A stretch of 64,000 nt of DNA from contig JAXHUE010000001.1 in the NCBI GenBank assembly GCA_034189655.1, positions 1 through 64,000 of the forward strand, given 5' to 3'. Position 1 is the stretch's first letter; every line of letters starts with the position of its first letter. This stretch comes from JAXHUE01 sp034189655 (lineage in GTDB: Bacteria; Chloroflexota; Dehalococcoidia; E44-bin15). Of the stretch, positions 25,349 to 33,571 are shown one piece after another. A program made the translations under genes and the position numbers. The notes under the pieces were generated by a model. It ran no database searches. It was not told the DNA's origin and saw nothing but the letters and a program-made list of their open reading frames with translations.

Positions 25349-26188
25349 ATGCCTGATGTAGTCGGCGTCCGCTTTAAAAGGGCAGGAAAGATATACTACT
25401 TCGACCCCGCCGGCATCGAGCTGGTCTGCGACGACCTGGTGGTGGTGGAGACCGGGCGCGGCCCCGAGGTGGGCAGGGTGGTGATCGCCCCCACGCAGGT
25501 GCTGGCGAGCGACACAGCCGAGCCACTGAAGCCAGTGCTGCGCAAGGCCGAAGAGGAGGATCTCGCGCAGCAGGAGGAGCTCAAGGCGAAGGGGCGAGAG
25601 GCCATGGCCAAGTGCCATGAGATGATCGCCCGCTACAACCTCCCCATGAAGCTCCTCGCCGCGGAGTACAACCTGGACTGCACCCGCCTCACCTTCTCCT
25701 TCAGCGCCGAGGGCAGGGTGGACTTTCGCGAGCTCTTGAAGGAGCTCACCGCGTACTTCAAGACCCGCATCGAGCTCAGGCAGGTGGGGCCCCGAGACGA
25801 GGCAAAGCTCCTGGGGGGGATCGGCAGGTGCGGCCGCCCGCTGTGCTGTACCACCTACCTCTCCGAGTTCAACCCGGTCTCCATCAAGATGGCCAAGGAG
25901 CAGGATCTACCTTTAAACCCGATGAAGATATCCGGGACCTGTGGCCGGCTGGCGTGCTGCCTGAGCCACGAGAGCGAGCTGTACCGCACCATGAAGGAGC
26001 GGCTGCCGGCCACGGGCAAGCAGGTGGTGACGCCCACGGGGCCTGCCATCGTAGTGGGGGGGAACGCGCTCAAAGAGACGGTGATGGTGCGCACCGAGAG
26101 CGGGGTTGTGTTAGAGGTCCCCCTCTCCGAGCTCACGGTGAGGGATGAGAGAGGGGCAAGGCCCCCCCGCAAGAAAGGCGGCGGCTAG
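25349..26188 (+). CDS. ricT: PSP1-domain protein RicT/YaaT
   Basis: 279 residues. The N-terminal half is the PSP1 domain ('DVVGVRFKRAGKIYYFDP', then 'SAEGRVDFRELLKELTAYF'). The centre has the cysteine motifs 'IGRCGRPLCCTTYLSEF' and 'ISGTCGRLACCLSHESELY', which in the Bacillus Ric (Y) complex help bind Fe-S clusters. In Bacillus this complex affects RNase Y-dependent mRNA maturation. The position directly after holB is conserved. The stop codon shares the CTAG with the stop of the opposing HNH gene. Confidence 0.9.
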   Translation: MPDVVGVRFKRAGKIYYFDPAGIELVCDDLVVVETGRGPEVGRVVIAPTQVLASDTAEPLKPVLRKAEEEDLAQQEELKAKGREAMAKCHEMIARYNLPMKLLAAEYNLDCTRLTFSFSAEGRVDFRELLKELTAYFKTRIELRQVGPRDEAKLLGGIGRCGRPLCCTTYLSEFNPVSIKMAKEQDLPLNPMKISGTCGRLACCLSHESELYRTMKERLPATGKQVVTPTGPAIVVGGNALKETVMVRTESGVVLEVPLSELTVRDERGARPPRKKGGG

Positions 26189-26712
26189 GCCTCGTCCTCG
26201 GCGCGGCGCCACATGGGGAAGAACTTGCGCCACTCGGTGTGCCTCTCGATGTACTCGTAGGGGACGTAGTAGCCGGTCATCCGTGGGGCGCGGGGCTGGC
26301 GGATGAGCACCATCCCCGCCTCCTGGGGGGTGCGTCCCGCCTTGCGGCCGTTACACGTATGGCACGCGCTCACCACGTTCTCCCACACGTGCCCGCCGTT
26401 CTTGCGCCTGGGTATCACGTGGTCTACCGTGAGCCTGGGGGTCTGCTGGCCGCAGTACTGGCAGGTATAGCCATCGCGGCGGAACACCTCGACCCGGGTG
26501 AGCCTCTTCTCCGTATGAGGACACCTCACCAGGTACGCCAGCCTGATGACCGAGGGCACCTCTATGGCCTGAGTGGGGGTGTGTATCACGCCGGCCCCGT
26601 TCTCCAGTGCCTCGGCCTTGCCGCGGAGCAGCAGCACCACCGCCCTCCTGGCGCGGGCGATGTTGAGCGGCTCGTAGTTCTGGTTCAGGACCAGCACCGG
26701 AGAGTCCACCAT
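26185..26712 (-). CDS. HNH endonuclease
   Basis: 175 residues. The HNH domain is 'TCQYCGQQTPRLTVDHVIPR' followed by 'GGHVWENVVSACHTCNGRK': two CxxC zinc pairs around the catalytic His-Asn-His. The N-terminal part ('PVLVLNQNYEPLNIARARRA') is the conserved lead of the chromosomal HNH family often found beside DNA metabolism genes. It begins two bases after the dnaI-like gene, at the end of the replication cluster. No sign of mobility: no intron or homing context. Confidence 0.88.
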   Translation of the reverse strand: MVDSPVLVLNQNYEPLNIARARRAVVLLLRGKAEALENGAGVIHTPTQAIEVPSVIRLAYLVRCPHTEKRLTRVEVFRRDGYTCQYCGQQTPRLTVDHVIPRRKNGGHVWENVVSACHTCNGRKAGRTPQEAGMVLIRQPRAPRMTGYYVPYEYIERHTEWRKFFPMWRRAEDEA

Positions 26713-26714
26713 TT

Positions 26715-27575
26715 TCAGTGGGCCCTCCTCTGCCTCTGGGGCGTCGGCCGCTCGGGGCTAGCCGGGGGGAAGTCGCCACGGTAGTCGGGCGCTATGATGG
26801 TGAACACGTGGCTCACCCTGGGGTCTACCAGGCGCGAGCTTATGCGGCGCTCGATCTCATCCAGGGAGCAGCAGGTGGTGATGACGGTGGGCAGCCGCGC
26901 GTTGTAGCGGTGGTTGATGAGCTGGTAGAGCTTCTCCTGGGCCCACGGCGTGCTCGCGTGCTCCCCGAAATCGTCGAGGACGAGGAGCGGCGCCTCCTTC
27001 ACCCTCTCGAAGAGCTCATCGTAGCGCACATCGCTCTCGGGGTTATAGGTAGAGCGCAGGTGGTCGAGGAGGTCGGGGACGACGGCGAAGAAGACGGGCT
27101 CACCCCTCTCCAGGCGATAGTTGGCGATGGCGGCGGCGAGGTGGGTCTTGCCGCAGCCATTCGTCCCCTGGAGCACCAGCCAGCCCTCAGGCTGCTCGGC
27201 CCAGGAGCGTGCCGTCTTGAATATCCGCTCCAGGTTCTCCTGCTCCTCCGGTGGGAGGTTTGCCCGCCTGCTATCGAAACTCTCGAAGGTCATAGAGCGC
27301 AGGAGCTCAAGCCCCAGGTCACCGCTGTAGCGCAGCAGGCGCCGGGTGCGCTCCTGGGCCATCTCCCTCTGCACGCACTGGCAGGGGGTCACCCGGCTGA
27401 AATCGGCCTTCCCTGAGGGGAGCAGGGGGTGCACGAAGCCAAACCCCTTGCACACGGGGCAGTTGGGCCGTGCGGCGAGGTCGTCGGCCTCGGCCTCACC
27501 ATCGGACGAGGTGTCCGTATTTGCCCTTGAAGTACTTGTCGGTATCCGTTTCAGTATGTCTTCCAGGCTCTCCAT
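26715..27575 (-). CDS. DnaI/DnaC-like helicase-loader ATPase
   Basis: 286 residues. An N-terminal zinc module ('NCPVCKGFGFVHP' and 'TPCQCVQRE') precedes an AAA+ domain with Walker A 'LQGTNGCGKTHLAAAIANY', Walker B 'APLLVLDDFGEHAS' and an arginine-finger region 'TTCCSLDEIERRISSRL'. This is the organisation of Bacillus DnaI-type loaders that place the replicative helicase on DNA. It directly follows the DnaD-like gene and dnaB, supporting that role. The ATG at 27575 follows GGAGGGGAGGG and lies 80 bases inside the 3' end of the DnaD-like gene, in another frame. Confidence 0.87.
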   Translation of the reverse strand: MESLEDILKRIPTSTSRANTDTSSDGEAEADDLAARPNCPVCKGFGFVHPLLPSGKADFSRVTPCQCVQREMAQERTRRLLRYSGDLGLELLRSMTFESFDSRRANLPPEEQENLERIFKTARSWAEQPEGWLVLQGTNGCGKTHLAAAIANYRLERGEPVFFAVVPDLLDHLRSTYNPESDVRYDELFERVKEAPLLVLDDFGEHASTPWAQEKLYQLINHRYNARLPTVITTCCSLDEIERRISSRLVDPRVSHVFTIIAPDYRGDFPPASPERPTPQRQRRAH

Positions 27576-28185
27576 GCTCCCTCCCCTCCGTCTCCCACCG
27601 CTTCAGGATCGCCGCGATGTAGCGCCAGCTGCGCCTGTTACGGGCCACCGCCTCCTTGAAGGCGTCCTCTATCCAGCCCGCCGGGTAGAGCCTCTCCGCG
27701 TCCTTGAGCTCCTCAGCGATCATGGGGGTGAGCATGCCGATGTTCTCCTCGTAGAGGGCGAAGATAGTGGGTCGCTCCCCGCCCACGGCGGCGGGCTCCA
27801 CCACGGGCACGGCGCCCAGAGAGAGCTCCCCGGCCTCGATGCGGGCCACCGCCTGCCGCGACTCCTCGTTGTTTATGAAGTACAGGTCTTCCCGCCCACC
27901 GTCCCGCTCCACGGCCAGGTGGAGGAGCGTGCGGCGGGATACCGCCTTTGCCAGGCCGCGGCCGAGCGCCTCCTCGCCCAGGCCCCGCACAAGCGTGCCG
28001 TCGCCCAGGAGCTCGCGGCGGGTTACGAACCGGGGGTAGCCCTTCCTCTGGTAGAGGACAAAGAGCAGGTGGAGGGTCACCTTGAGCTCGGCGATATCGT
28101 CCATCTGGGGCACGAGCTGGCTCAGCAGCACATTGGGCACGGGGGTGAAGCGCGCCCGGGCAGAGAAACCGGGGAACGGCCTCAT
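27496..28185 (-). CDS. DnaD/DnaB2-domain replication initiation protein
   Basis: 229 residues. The N-terminal part ('FTPVPNVLLSQLVPQMDD') is a winged-helix DnaD N-domain. The C-terminal DnaB_2 domain shows 'IFALYEENIGMLTPMIAEEL', 'AGWIEDAFKEAVARN' and the 'WRYIAAILKRWETEG' signature (YxxxIxxxWxxxG). Such proteins bridge DnaA or PriA and the helicase loader. The start was set at ATG 28185, where homology begins; it overlaps the dnaB stop (ATGA). The last 26 codons overlap the DnaI-like gene. Confidence 0.82.
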   Translation of the reverse strand: MRPFPGFSARARFTPVPNVLLSQLVPQMDDIAELKVTLHLLFVLYQRKGYPRFVTRRELLGDGTLVRGLGEEALGRGLAKAVSRRTLLHLAVERDGGREDLYFINNEESRQAVARIEAGELSLGAVPVVEPAAVGGERPTIFALYEENIGMLTPMIAEELKDAERLYPAGWIEDAFKEAVARNRRSWRYIAAILKRWETEGREHGEPGRHTETDTDKYFKGKYGHLVRW

Positions 28186-29546
28186 GCCCGCACCTCGCTC
28201 TCGATGTCCTCGAAGCGCACGTTCTTGTCGCGGAAACGCAAGGTCACCGTGCCCACGGGGCCGTTGCGGTGCTTGGCGACGATGATCTCTGCTATGCCCT
28301 TGGGGTACGCGCTGGGCTCCTTGTCGGGGTGGTTTCTCAGCCACTCCTCCTTGGTGAAGTACATATCGTCCCGGTAGATGAACATCACGATATCGGCGTC
28401 CTGCTCTATGGAGCCGCTCTCCCTCAAGTCCGAGAGCTGGGGCCGGTGCGAGGGCCGCGACTCAGGGGCGCGGCTGAGCTGGGAGATGGCTATCACCGGC
28501 ACGTCGAGCTCGCGGGCCAGCTCCTTGAGCGAGCGTGATATATCGCCGATCTCCTGCACCCTGCCCTCGGAGCTGTTGCCGCGCATGAGCTGCATATAGT
28601 CGACGATGACGAGGTCGATGCCCCGCTCATAGTGCAGGCGGCGCGCCTTTGACCTCATCTCGACCACCCGCAGCACGGGCGAGTCATCGACGTATATGGA
28701 GGCCTCGGAGAGCACGCCGGTGGCCTCCATGACCCTGCGCTCCTCGGCCTCGGTCTGCTGGCCCAGGCGAAGCCTCTTGGAGTCGACGCCGGACTCACTG
28801 GCGAGCAGCCTCTGCACCAGTTGCTCGCGCGCCATCTCCAGGCTGAAGATGGCGATGTGGGCCCCCTGCATCACGGCGGCGTTGCGCGCCATGCCCAGCG
28901 CCAGGCTGGTCTTGCCCAGGCTGGGCCGCGCCGCGACCACGATCATGTCGGAGCGCTGCAACCCACCCAGGATATCGTCGATGGCATAGTAGCCGGTCTT
29001 GACCACGCCCCCCTCCAGGGCGTGGGGCACCAGCTCGCTCTCCTCGATATAGCGGTCGAGCAGGTCTCTTATGTGGATGAAGTCCCGGGGCCGGTAGCCG
29101 TGGCGCAGCCTGAAGAGCACCTCCTCCGCCCGGTTCAGCGAGGCGTCTATGTCCGGCCCCGCCTCGTAGCCGATGCCGGCTATCTGGTTGGCAGCGCTTA
29201 TCAAGCGCCGCATCACCGCCATGCGGTGCACGATGTGGGCGTAGTGCTCGACGTGAACCGAGGTGGGCACGGTGGTGACGAGGTGGCTCACGTAGGCAGC
29301 CCCACCCACCGCCTCCAGCCGGTCCTTGCGCCCCAGCTCGTGGGCCACGGTGACCTGGTTGATGGCCTCGCTCCGCTCGTAGAGGGAGAAGCAGGCCTCG
29401 TAGACCCACTGGTTCTTCTCGCGGTAGAAGTCCTCAGGGGGGAGAAAGGGCGCAACGCGGTACATGGCGTCGCCGTCTATCAGGAGTGACCCGATAACCG
29501 CCTCCTCCGCCTCCACATCCTCAGGCAGACGCCTGTCCTCAAGCAT
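28182..29546 (-). CDS. dnaB: replicative DNA helicase
   Basis: The hexameric 5'-3' helicase of the replication fork, 454 residues. The N-terminal collar domain begins 'DVEAEEAVIGSLLIDGDAMY'. The RecA-type motor has Walker A 'VVAARPSLGKTSLALGMARN', Walker B 'IDLVIVDYMQLMRG', 'EIGDISRSLKELARELDVPV' and the arginine-finger region 'SDLRESGSIEQDADIVMFIY'. No intein or insertion. It starts two bases after rplI, the common rplI-dnaB arrangement, and is followed by its probable loaders. Confidence 0.97.
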   Translation of the reverse strand: MLEDRRLPEDVEAEEAVIGSLLIDGDAMYRVAPFLPPEDFYREKNQWVYEACFSLYERSEAINQVTVAHELGRKDRLEAVGGAAYVSHLVTTVPTSVHVEHYAHIVHRMAVMRRLISAANQIAGIGYEAGPDIDASLNRAEEVLFRLRHGYRPRDFIHIRDLLDRYIEESELVPHALEGGVVKTGYYAIDDILGGLQRSDMIVVAARPSLGKTSLALGMARNAAVMQGAHIAIFSLEMAREQLVQRLLASESGVDSKRLRLGQQTEAEERRVMEATGVLSEASIYVDDSPVLRVVEMRSKARRLHYERGIDLVIVDYMQLMRGNSSEGRVQEIGDISRSLKELARELDVPVIAISQLSRAPESRPSHRPQLSDLRESGSIEQDADIVMFIYRDDMYFTKEEWLRNHPDKEPSAYPKGIAEIIVAKHRNGPVGTVTLRFRDKNVRFEDIESEVRA

Positions 29547-29548
29547 GG

Positions 29549-30001
29549 CTAGCTTTTCTCCTCCTCGACGACCACCCTCACCCTGGGCTGGAGCTCCCGG
29601 CCCAGCTTCACCACCACGTCGTACTCGCCCAGGTGACGGATGGGCTCACCGAGCTCTATCCTCTTCCTGTCCACCTCGTGCCCGGTGGCCTGCGCGATGC
29701 CGTCGGCGATGTCCCCCGACGTAATGGCCCCGTAGAGGCGGTCCTGTGCCCCCACCCGTGCCTTCAAGGTGATGTGGAGCCCCTCCAGCGCCTCGGCGAC
29801 CCTGGCCAGCTCGTCCCCGGCGGCACGCTGCCTCTTGGCCTCTGCCCGCTGCTGCGCCTGCACCCTCTTGAGCACACTGGGCGAGGCGAACTCGGCCAGC
29901 CCCCGCGGGATGAGAAAGTTGCGGCCATAGCCGTCGGCCACCTCCTTCACCTCCCCGGCCCATCCCAGCCCGTGAACATCTGTAAGCAGCACTATCTTCA
30001 T
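29549..30001 (-). CDS. rplI: 50S ribosomal protein L9
   Basis: 150 residues. The N-terminal domain 'KIVLLTDVHGLGWAGEVKEV' and 'ADGYGRNFLIPRGLAEFAS' is the L9 signature. The long connecting helix ('RVQAQQRAEAKRQRAAGDEL') and the C-terminal RNA-binding domain ('RVGAQDRLYGAITSGDIA') follow. L9 sits at the base of the L1 stalk. It leads the run rplI-dnaB-dnaD-dnaI-HNH. Confidence 0.96.
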   Translation of the reverse strand: MKIVLLTDVHGLGWAGEVKEVADGYGRNFLIPRGLAEFASPSVLKRVQAQQRAEAKRQRAAGDELARVAEALEGLHITLKARVGAQDRLYGAITSGDIADGIAQATGHEVDRKRIELGEPIRHLGEYDVVVKLGRELQPRVRVVVEEEKS

Positions 30002-30022
30002 TTCAAGCCCCTGTTTTCACCA

Positions 30023-30028
30023 ATTATA
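30023..30028 (-). promoter_or_regulatory. -10 element upstream of rplI
   Basis: A perfect TATAAT on the minus strand (30028-30023) about 22 bp before the rplI start, in the 47-bp gap after purL. No good -35 is present, so rplI may depend partly on read-through from purL. Confidence 0.5.
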
Positions 30029-30048
30029 CCCCACGGCGAGGGGAAATC

Positions 30049-32256
30049 CTAGGCCAACGCCTCCTCCAGGCCCCTCCTCCAGCGGCCCGCCGCGCGCCCC
30101 AGGGGGACGTCGACGAAGCCATCGATGACCAGGCGCGTCCCCCCCACGACGCCTATGCGCTGGCAGGGCACGGCGTACCTCGCGGCGAGCCCCTCCAGTG
30201 CGGCGGCCTGGCCTGGGGCCGTGGAGACCACCACCCGTGAGGACAGCTCGCCGAAGAGGAGGGCATCGGCGCGGCCATCGCCCGCTCCCAGCGAGGCGTG
30301 TACGCCCACGCCGCCCATGATGGCGCACTCGGCGAGGGCGACGGCGAGCCCCCCGTCCGAGCAGTCGTGGGCGGAGCGCACCAGCCCCTGCCCGATGGCG
30401 GCCAGGCATAAGCGCTGGAGCCCCCGCTCCAGGCCCAGGTCGATGTCGGGCCTGCCGGCAACGATGCCGTGTACCAGCTCCAGGTACTCACTCGCGGCCA
30501 GGCCCGCGGTGCCGGCAGCGACCGCGCCCAGGAGGAAGACCACGTCCCCCTCCTCCTTGAAGCCGGCGGCGCACCGCCTGTCTACATCCTCGATGAGCCC
30601 CAGCATGCCCACCACCGGCGTCGGGTATACCGCCTCGCCCCTGGTCTCGTTGTACAGGCTCACGTTCCCGCTCACCACCGGCGTGCCCAGGACACGGCAG
30701 GCGCGGGCCATGCCCCTTATGCACTCCTTGAGCTGGTAGTAGACCTCCGGCCGCTCCGGGTTGCCCATGTTCAAGCAGTCGGTGATGGCGATGGGCCGGG
30801 CACCGCTCACCACCACGTTGCGGGCGGCCTCGGCGACGGCGATGGCACCGCCCCGGTAGGGGTCCAGGTAGCAGTAGCGCCCGTTGCCATCGGTGGCCAG
30901 GGCGATGCCCCTCCCCGTGCCCTTTACCCGGAGCACCGCGGCGTCGCCGCCGGGAGATACCACGGTGTTGGTCTGCACCTGGTGGTCATACTGTCGGTAG
31001 ATGTACTCCTTGCTGGCGATGTTGGGAGACGAAAGCAGCGTGAGCAAGCAGCCCTCGGCGTCCAGCGCGGCGACGTCGGGCAGGGTATCCAGGTCGAAGC
31101 GCTGGAGTCGGGCCAGCCACGCCGGCTTCCTCACCCGGTAGCGATACAGCGGCGGGTCGGTGAGCAGTGCCACCGGTGCCTCGGCCACCGTCTCCGCCCC
31201 GTCCCTTATGCGGGCGATGCCGTCGTCGGTGACCTCGCCGATTAAGTCGGAGCGCAGCTCCCACTTATCGAACACGGCCTGCACCCGCTCCTGCCACCCC
31301 GGCCTCACGATGACCAGCATGCGCTCCTGTGACTCGGAGAGCATCACCTCGTAGGCGTTCATGCCCTCCTCGCGGCGGGGCACCTTTGCCACATCGATCC
31401 ACAGGCCGCCGCCGCCCCTGCTCACGCTCTCCACCGCGGCGCTGGTTAAGCCGGCCGCCCCCAGGTCCTGTATCCCCACCACCCCCTCCATGCCCACCAG
31501 CTCCAGGCAGGCCTCGATGAGCAGCTTCTCCATGAAGGGGTTGCCCACCTGCACCGTGGAGCGCAGCTCGCGCTCGTCCTCGAAGGTGCGCGATGCCAGG
31601 CCCGACGCCCCGTGGAGACCGTCGCGCCCGGTATCGGCGCCCACCAGCATGAGCAGGTTGCCCGCCCCCTGGGCGCGGGCCCGTACCAGCCCGTCGCTCC
31701 GGGCGAGGCCCACGCACATCGCGTTCACCAGGGGGTTGTGCGAGTAGCAGCTTTCGAAGAAGACCTCGCCGCCGACGTCGGGGATGCCCAGGCAGTTGCC
31801 GTAGCCGGCGATGCCGCCGACGACGCCGTTCAAGAGGTAGCGGTTCCTGGGCTCATCGAGGGGGCCGAAGCGCAGCGAGTTGAGCAGTGCGATGGGCCTG
31901 GCCCCCATGGTGAAGACGTCGCGCACGATGCCACCGACCCCCGTGGCCGCCCCCTGGTAGGGCTCGATGGCCGAGGGGTGGTTGTGGGACTCCACCTTCA
32001 TCACGATGCACAGCCCATCGCCGATGTCCACCGCGCCGGCGTTCTCCTCCCCGATGCGCACCAGCACCCGTCGGCCTTCGGTGGGGAACCGCCCCAGGAG
32101 CGGCCTGGAGTGCTGGTAGCCGCAGTGCTCGCTCCACAGCGAGCCGAAGAGCCCCAGCTCCACCAGGCTGGGCTCCCTGCCCAGCCGGCGCACTATGAGC
32201 TCATACTCATCGGGGCTTAGGGCCACCTCCTGGAGCAGCTCTCTGGATACCGGCAT
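30049..32256 (-). CDS. purL: phosphoribosylformylglycinamidine synthase, large subunit PurL
   Basis: Makes FGAM from FGAR, ATP and ammonia supplied by PurQ. 735 residues, the small (Bacillus) type, which works as a PurL-PurQ-PurS complex. The N-terminal linker region is 'LFGSLWSEHCGYQHSRPLL'. Two PurM-like halves contain 'DIGDGLCIVMKVESHNHPSA' with 'GIVRDVFTMGARPIALLNS', and 'ALATDGNGRYCYLDPYRG' with 'PIAITDCLNMGNPERPEVY'. The start was set at ATG 32256 (AGAGGAGAGG upstream), where homology begins. purQ and an unrelated small gene lie upstream; no purS is visible. Confidence 0.95.
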   Translation of the reverse strand: MPVSRELLQEVALSPDEYELIVRRLGREPSLVELGLFGSLWSEHCGYQHSRPLLGRFPTEGRRVLVRIGEENAGAVDIGDGLCIVMKVESHNHPSAIEPYQGAATGVGGIVRDVFTMGARPIALLNSLRFGPLDEPRNRYLLNGVVGGIAGYGNCLGIPDVGGEVFFESCYSHNPLVNAMCVGLARSDGLVRARAQGAGNLLMLVGADTGRDGLHGASGLASRTFEDERELRSTVQVGNPFMEKLLIEACLELVGMEGVVGIQDLGAAGLTSAAVESVSRGGGGLWIDVAKVPRREEGMNAYEVMLSESQERMLVIVRPGWQERVQAVFDKWELRSDLIGEVTDDGIARIRDGAETVAEAPVALLTDPPLYRYRVRKPAWLARLQRFDLDTLPDVAALDAEGCLLTLLSSPNIASKEYIYRQYDHQVQTNTVVSPGGDAAVLRVKGTGRGIALATDGNGRYCYLDPYRGGAIAVAEAARNVVVSGARPIAITDCLNMGNPERPEVYYQLKECIRGMARACRVLGTPVVSGNVSLYNETRGEAVYPTPVVGMLGLIEDVDRRCAAGFKEEGDVVFLLGAVAAGTAGLAASEYLELVHGIVAGRPDIDLGLERGLQRLCLAAIGQGLVRSAHDCSDGGLAVALAECAIMGGVGVHASLGAGDGRADALLFGELSSRVVVSTAPGQAAALEGLAARYAVPCQRIGVVGGTRLVIDGFVDVPLGRAAGRWRRGLEEALA

Positions 32257-32361
32257 CCTTGACCTCTCCTCTCTCGCCACTGGGGAGAATCGTTGCCCAC
32301 CATGCACATTTAGAGAGTATGTTCCTGCCGCCGCCGAAGGCCGCTGCCCGGCCGCGGGCAC

Positions 32362-32724
32362 TCACCCCAGCAGGCCGAGGAGCCCAAGGGCGAGCGCGGT
32401 TGCGGCCCCCCCCAGGGCCATGGAGGCAAGGCTCAACACGACCACCCGCGCGTCCACGCGGCGACGGCGGGGCCTGGCCCTGGGCCGGGCCAGGCGATAG
32501 CCCTTCTCGCTCAAGACCACCCGCTTGCCGTTCTTTTCCGCCAGGCCCTTGTCTACAAGCTCATCCACCTGGTGGATCACGATGCCCAGGTAGGCGCCTA
32601 CCCTGTCCCCCAGCACCCTCTCGTCCACGCCGCGGCGGCGAGCGCGGGGGTCGCCGTCGCACTCCTGTGCCAGCACCTGGAGCACCTCGGACGCCTTCCT
32701 GCTCAAGCTCACCTTCTCCGCCAT
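32362..32724 (-). CDS. small winged-helix-like protein with C-terminal hydrophobic tail
   Basis: 120 residues lying between purQ and purL. Residues 1-75 look like a winged helix ('DRVGAYLGIVIHQVDELVDK' then 'GLAEKNGKRVVLSEKGY', a recognition helix and wing). A basic stretch 'RPRARPRRRRVDAR' follows, then one hydrophobic segment to the end ('VVVLSLASMALGGAATALAL'). The tail resembles a membrane anchor. It is not PurS: no PurS 'YVTLKPGVLDPQG' pattern and too long. The ATG at 32724 overlaps the purQ stop (TGATG); a GTG one codon upstream is possible. Function unknown. Confidence 0.65.
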   Translation of the reverse strand: MAEKVSLSRKASEVLQVLAQECDGDPRARRRGVDERVLGDRVGAYLGIVIHQVDELVDKGLAEKNGKRVVLSEKGYRLARPRARPRRRRVDARVVVLSLASMALGGAATALALGLLGLLG

Positions 32725-33422
32725 CACGCCATGGCCTCCAGCATCGACTCGAAGAGCGGCCGTCCGTCCACGCCGCCCAGCATGGCCTCGCAGGCGCGCT
32801 CAGGGTGGGGCATCATGCCCAGGACATTGCCCTCTTTGCTCACAATGCCGGCGATGTTGTGCAGCGAGCCGTTGGGATTGGCCTCATCGGTGGCCTCTCC
32901 GGCGGCGTTGCAGTAGCGGAAGGCGATGCCGCCGCTGGACTCGAGCGCGGCGAGGGTCTCCTCGTCGGCATAGTAGCTGCCCTCGTAGTGAGAGATGGGG
33001 ATGCGCACCACCTGCCCCTGCGCGAAGCGGCGGGTGAAGGGGATAGAGGTGCTCTCCACCCTCAGGTGGACCCACTGGCAGCGGTACTGAAGATGGCTGT
33101 TGCGAATGAGCGCCCCGGGCAGCAGGCCGGCCTCACACAGGACCTGGAAGCCGTTGCATATCCCGATGACCAGCCCGCCGGCGCGGGCGAACCGCGTCAC
33201 CGAGGCCATCACCGGGGAGAAGCGGGCGATGGCCCCGGGCCTCAAGTAATCGCCATAGGAGAAGCCTCCGGGGAGGATGATGCAGCCATACCCCGAGAGG
33301 TCGGTATCCTTATGCCATATATAGTCGACGCGCCGGCCCAGTATGCGCTCGATGACGTAGTGACAATCGACATCGCTCCACGTGCCGGGAAAGACCACGA
33401 CGCCCGTTCTCTTCTCTTCCAT
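32724..33422 (-). CDS. purQ: phosphoribosylformylglycinamidine synthase, glutaminase subunit PurQ
   Basis: Class I glutamine amidotransferase subunit that feeds ammonia to PurL. 232 residues from the ATG at 33422. The start 'RTGVVVFPGTWSDVDCHYV', the oxyanion loop 'IILPGGFSYGDYLRPGAIAR', the nucleophile Cys in 'LVIGICNGFQVLCEAGLLPG', and the His/Glu pair in 'VLGMMPHPERACE' are all present. An upstream in-frame GTG near 33464 would add 14 residues without homology, and CCAGGAG precedes 33422. The hairpin at 33494-33520 lies in its leader. Confidence 0.94.
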   Translation of the reverse strand: MEEKRTGVVVFPGTWSDVDCHYVIERILGRRVDYIWHKDTDLSGYGCIILPGGFSYGDYLRPGAIARFSPVMASVTRFARAGGLVIGICNGFQVLCEAGLLPGALIRNSHLQYRCQWVHLRVESTSIPFTRRFAQGQVVRIPISHYEGSYYADEETLAALESSGGIAFRYCNAAGEATDEANPNGSLHNIAGIVSKEGNVLGMMPHPERACEAMLGGVDGRPLFESMLEAMA

Positions 33423-33493
33423 GGCTCCTGGTGACCCTGGGGCCGCCGTTTCGACCGCGACCAACGGCGCACCCCGTCGTGAAATGAAAAGAC

Positions 33494-33520
33494 CCGCACT
33501 CTGTATCGCCAGAAGTGCGG
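33494..33520 (-). terminator. hairpin with U-rich run ahead of purQ (terminator or attenuator)
   Basis: On the minus strand CCGCACT (33520-33514) and AGTGCGG (33500-33494) form a 7-bp stem with a 13-nt loop, followed by GTCTTTTC. It could end the rpsU-yqeY transcript or attenuate purQ. Confidence 0.45.
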
Positions 33521-33545
33521 TGTCCGGGGACTACACAGGCCACAT

Positions 33546-33567
33546 CGCCGGTACGGGGATACCGGCG
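33546..33567 (-). repeat. 8-bp perfect hairpin just after yqeY
   Basis: CGCCGGTA (33546-33553) and TACCGGCG (33560-33567) with a 6-nt loop, starting five bases past the yqeY stop. No U-run follows on either strand. A stabilising 3' hairpin or part of a structured leader for purQ. Confidence 0.4.
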
Positions 33568-33571
33568 CTAC

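Noticed and set aside
26185..26712. HNH gene as part of a mobile intron or restriction system
   Set aside because: No intron, intein, methylase or repeat context; it sits stably at the end of the replication cluster.
32362..32724. The small gene between purQ and purL as purS
   Set aside because: It is longer than PurS, lacks the PurS N-terminal pattern and has a basic stretch and hydrophobic tail.
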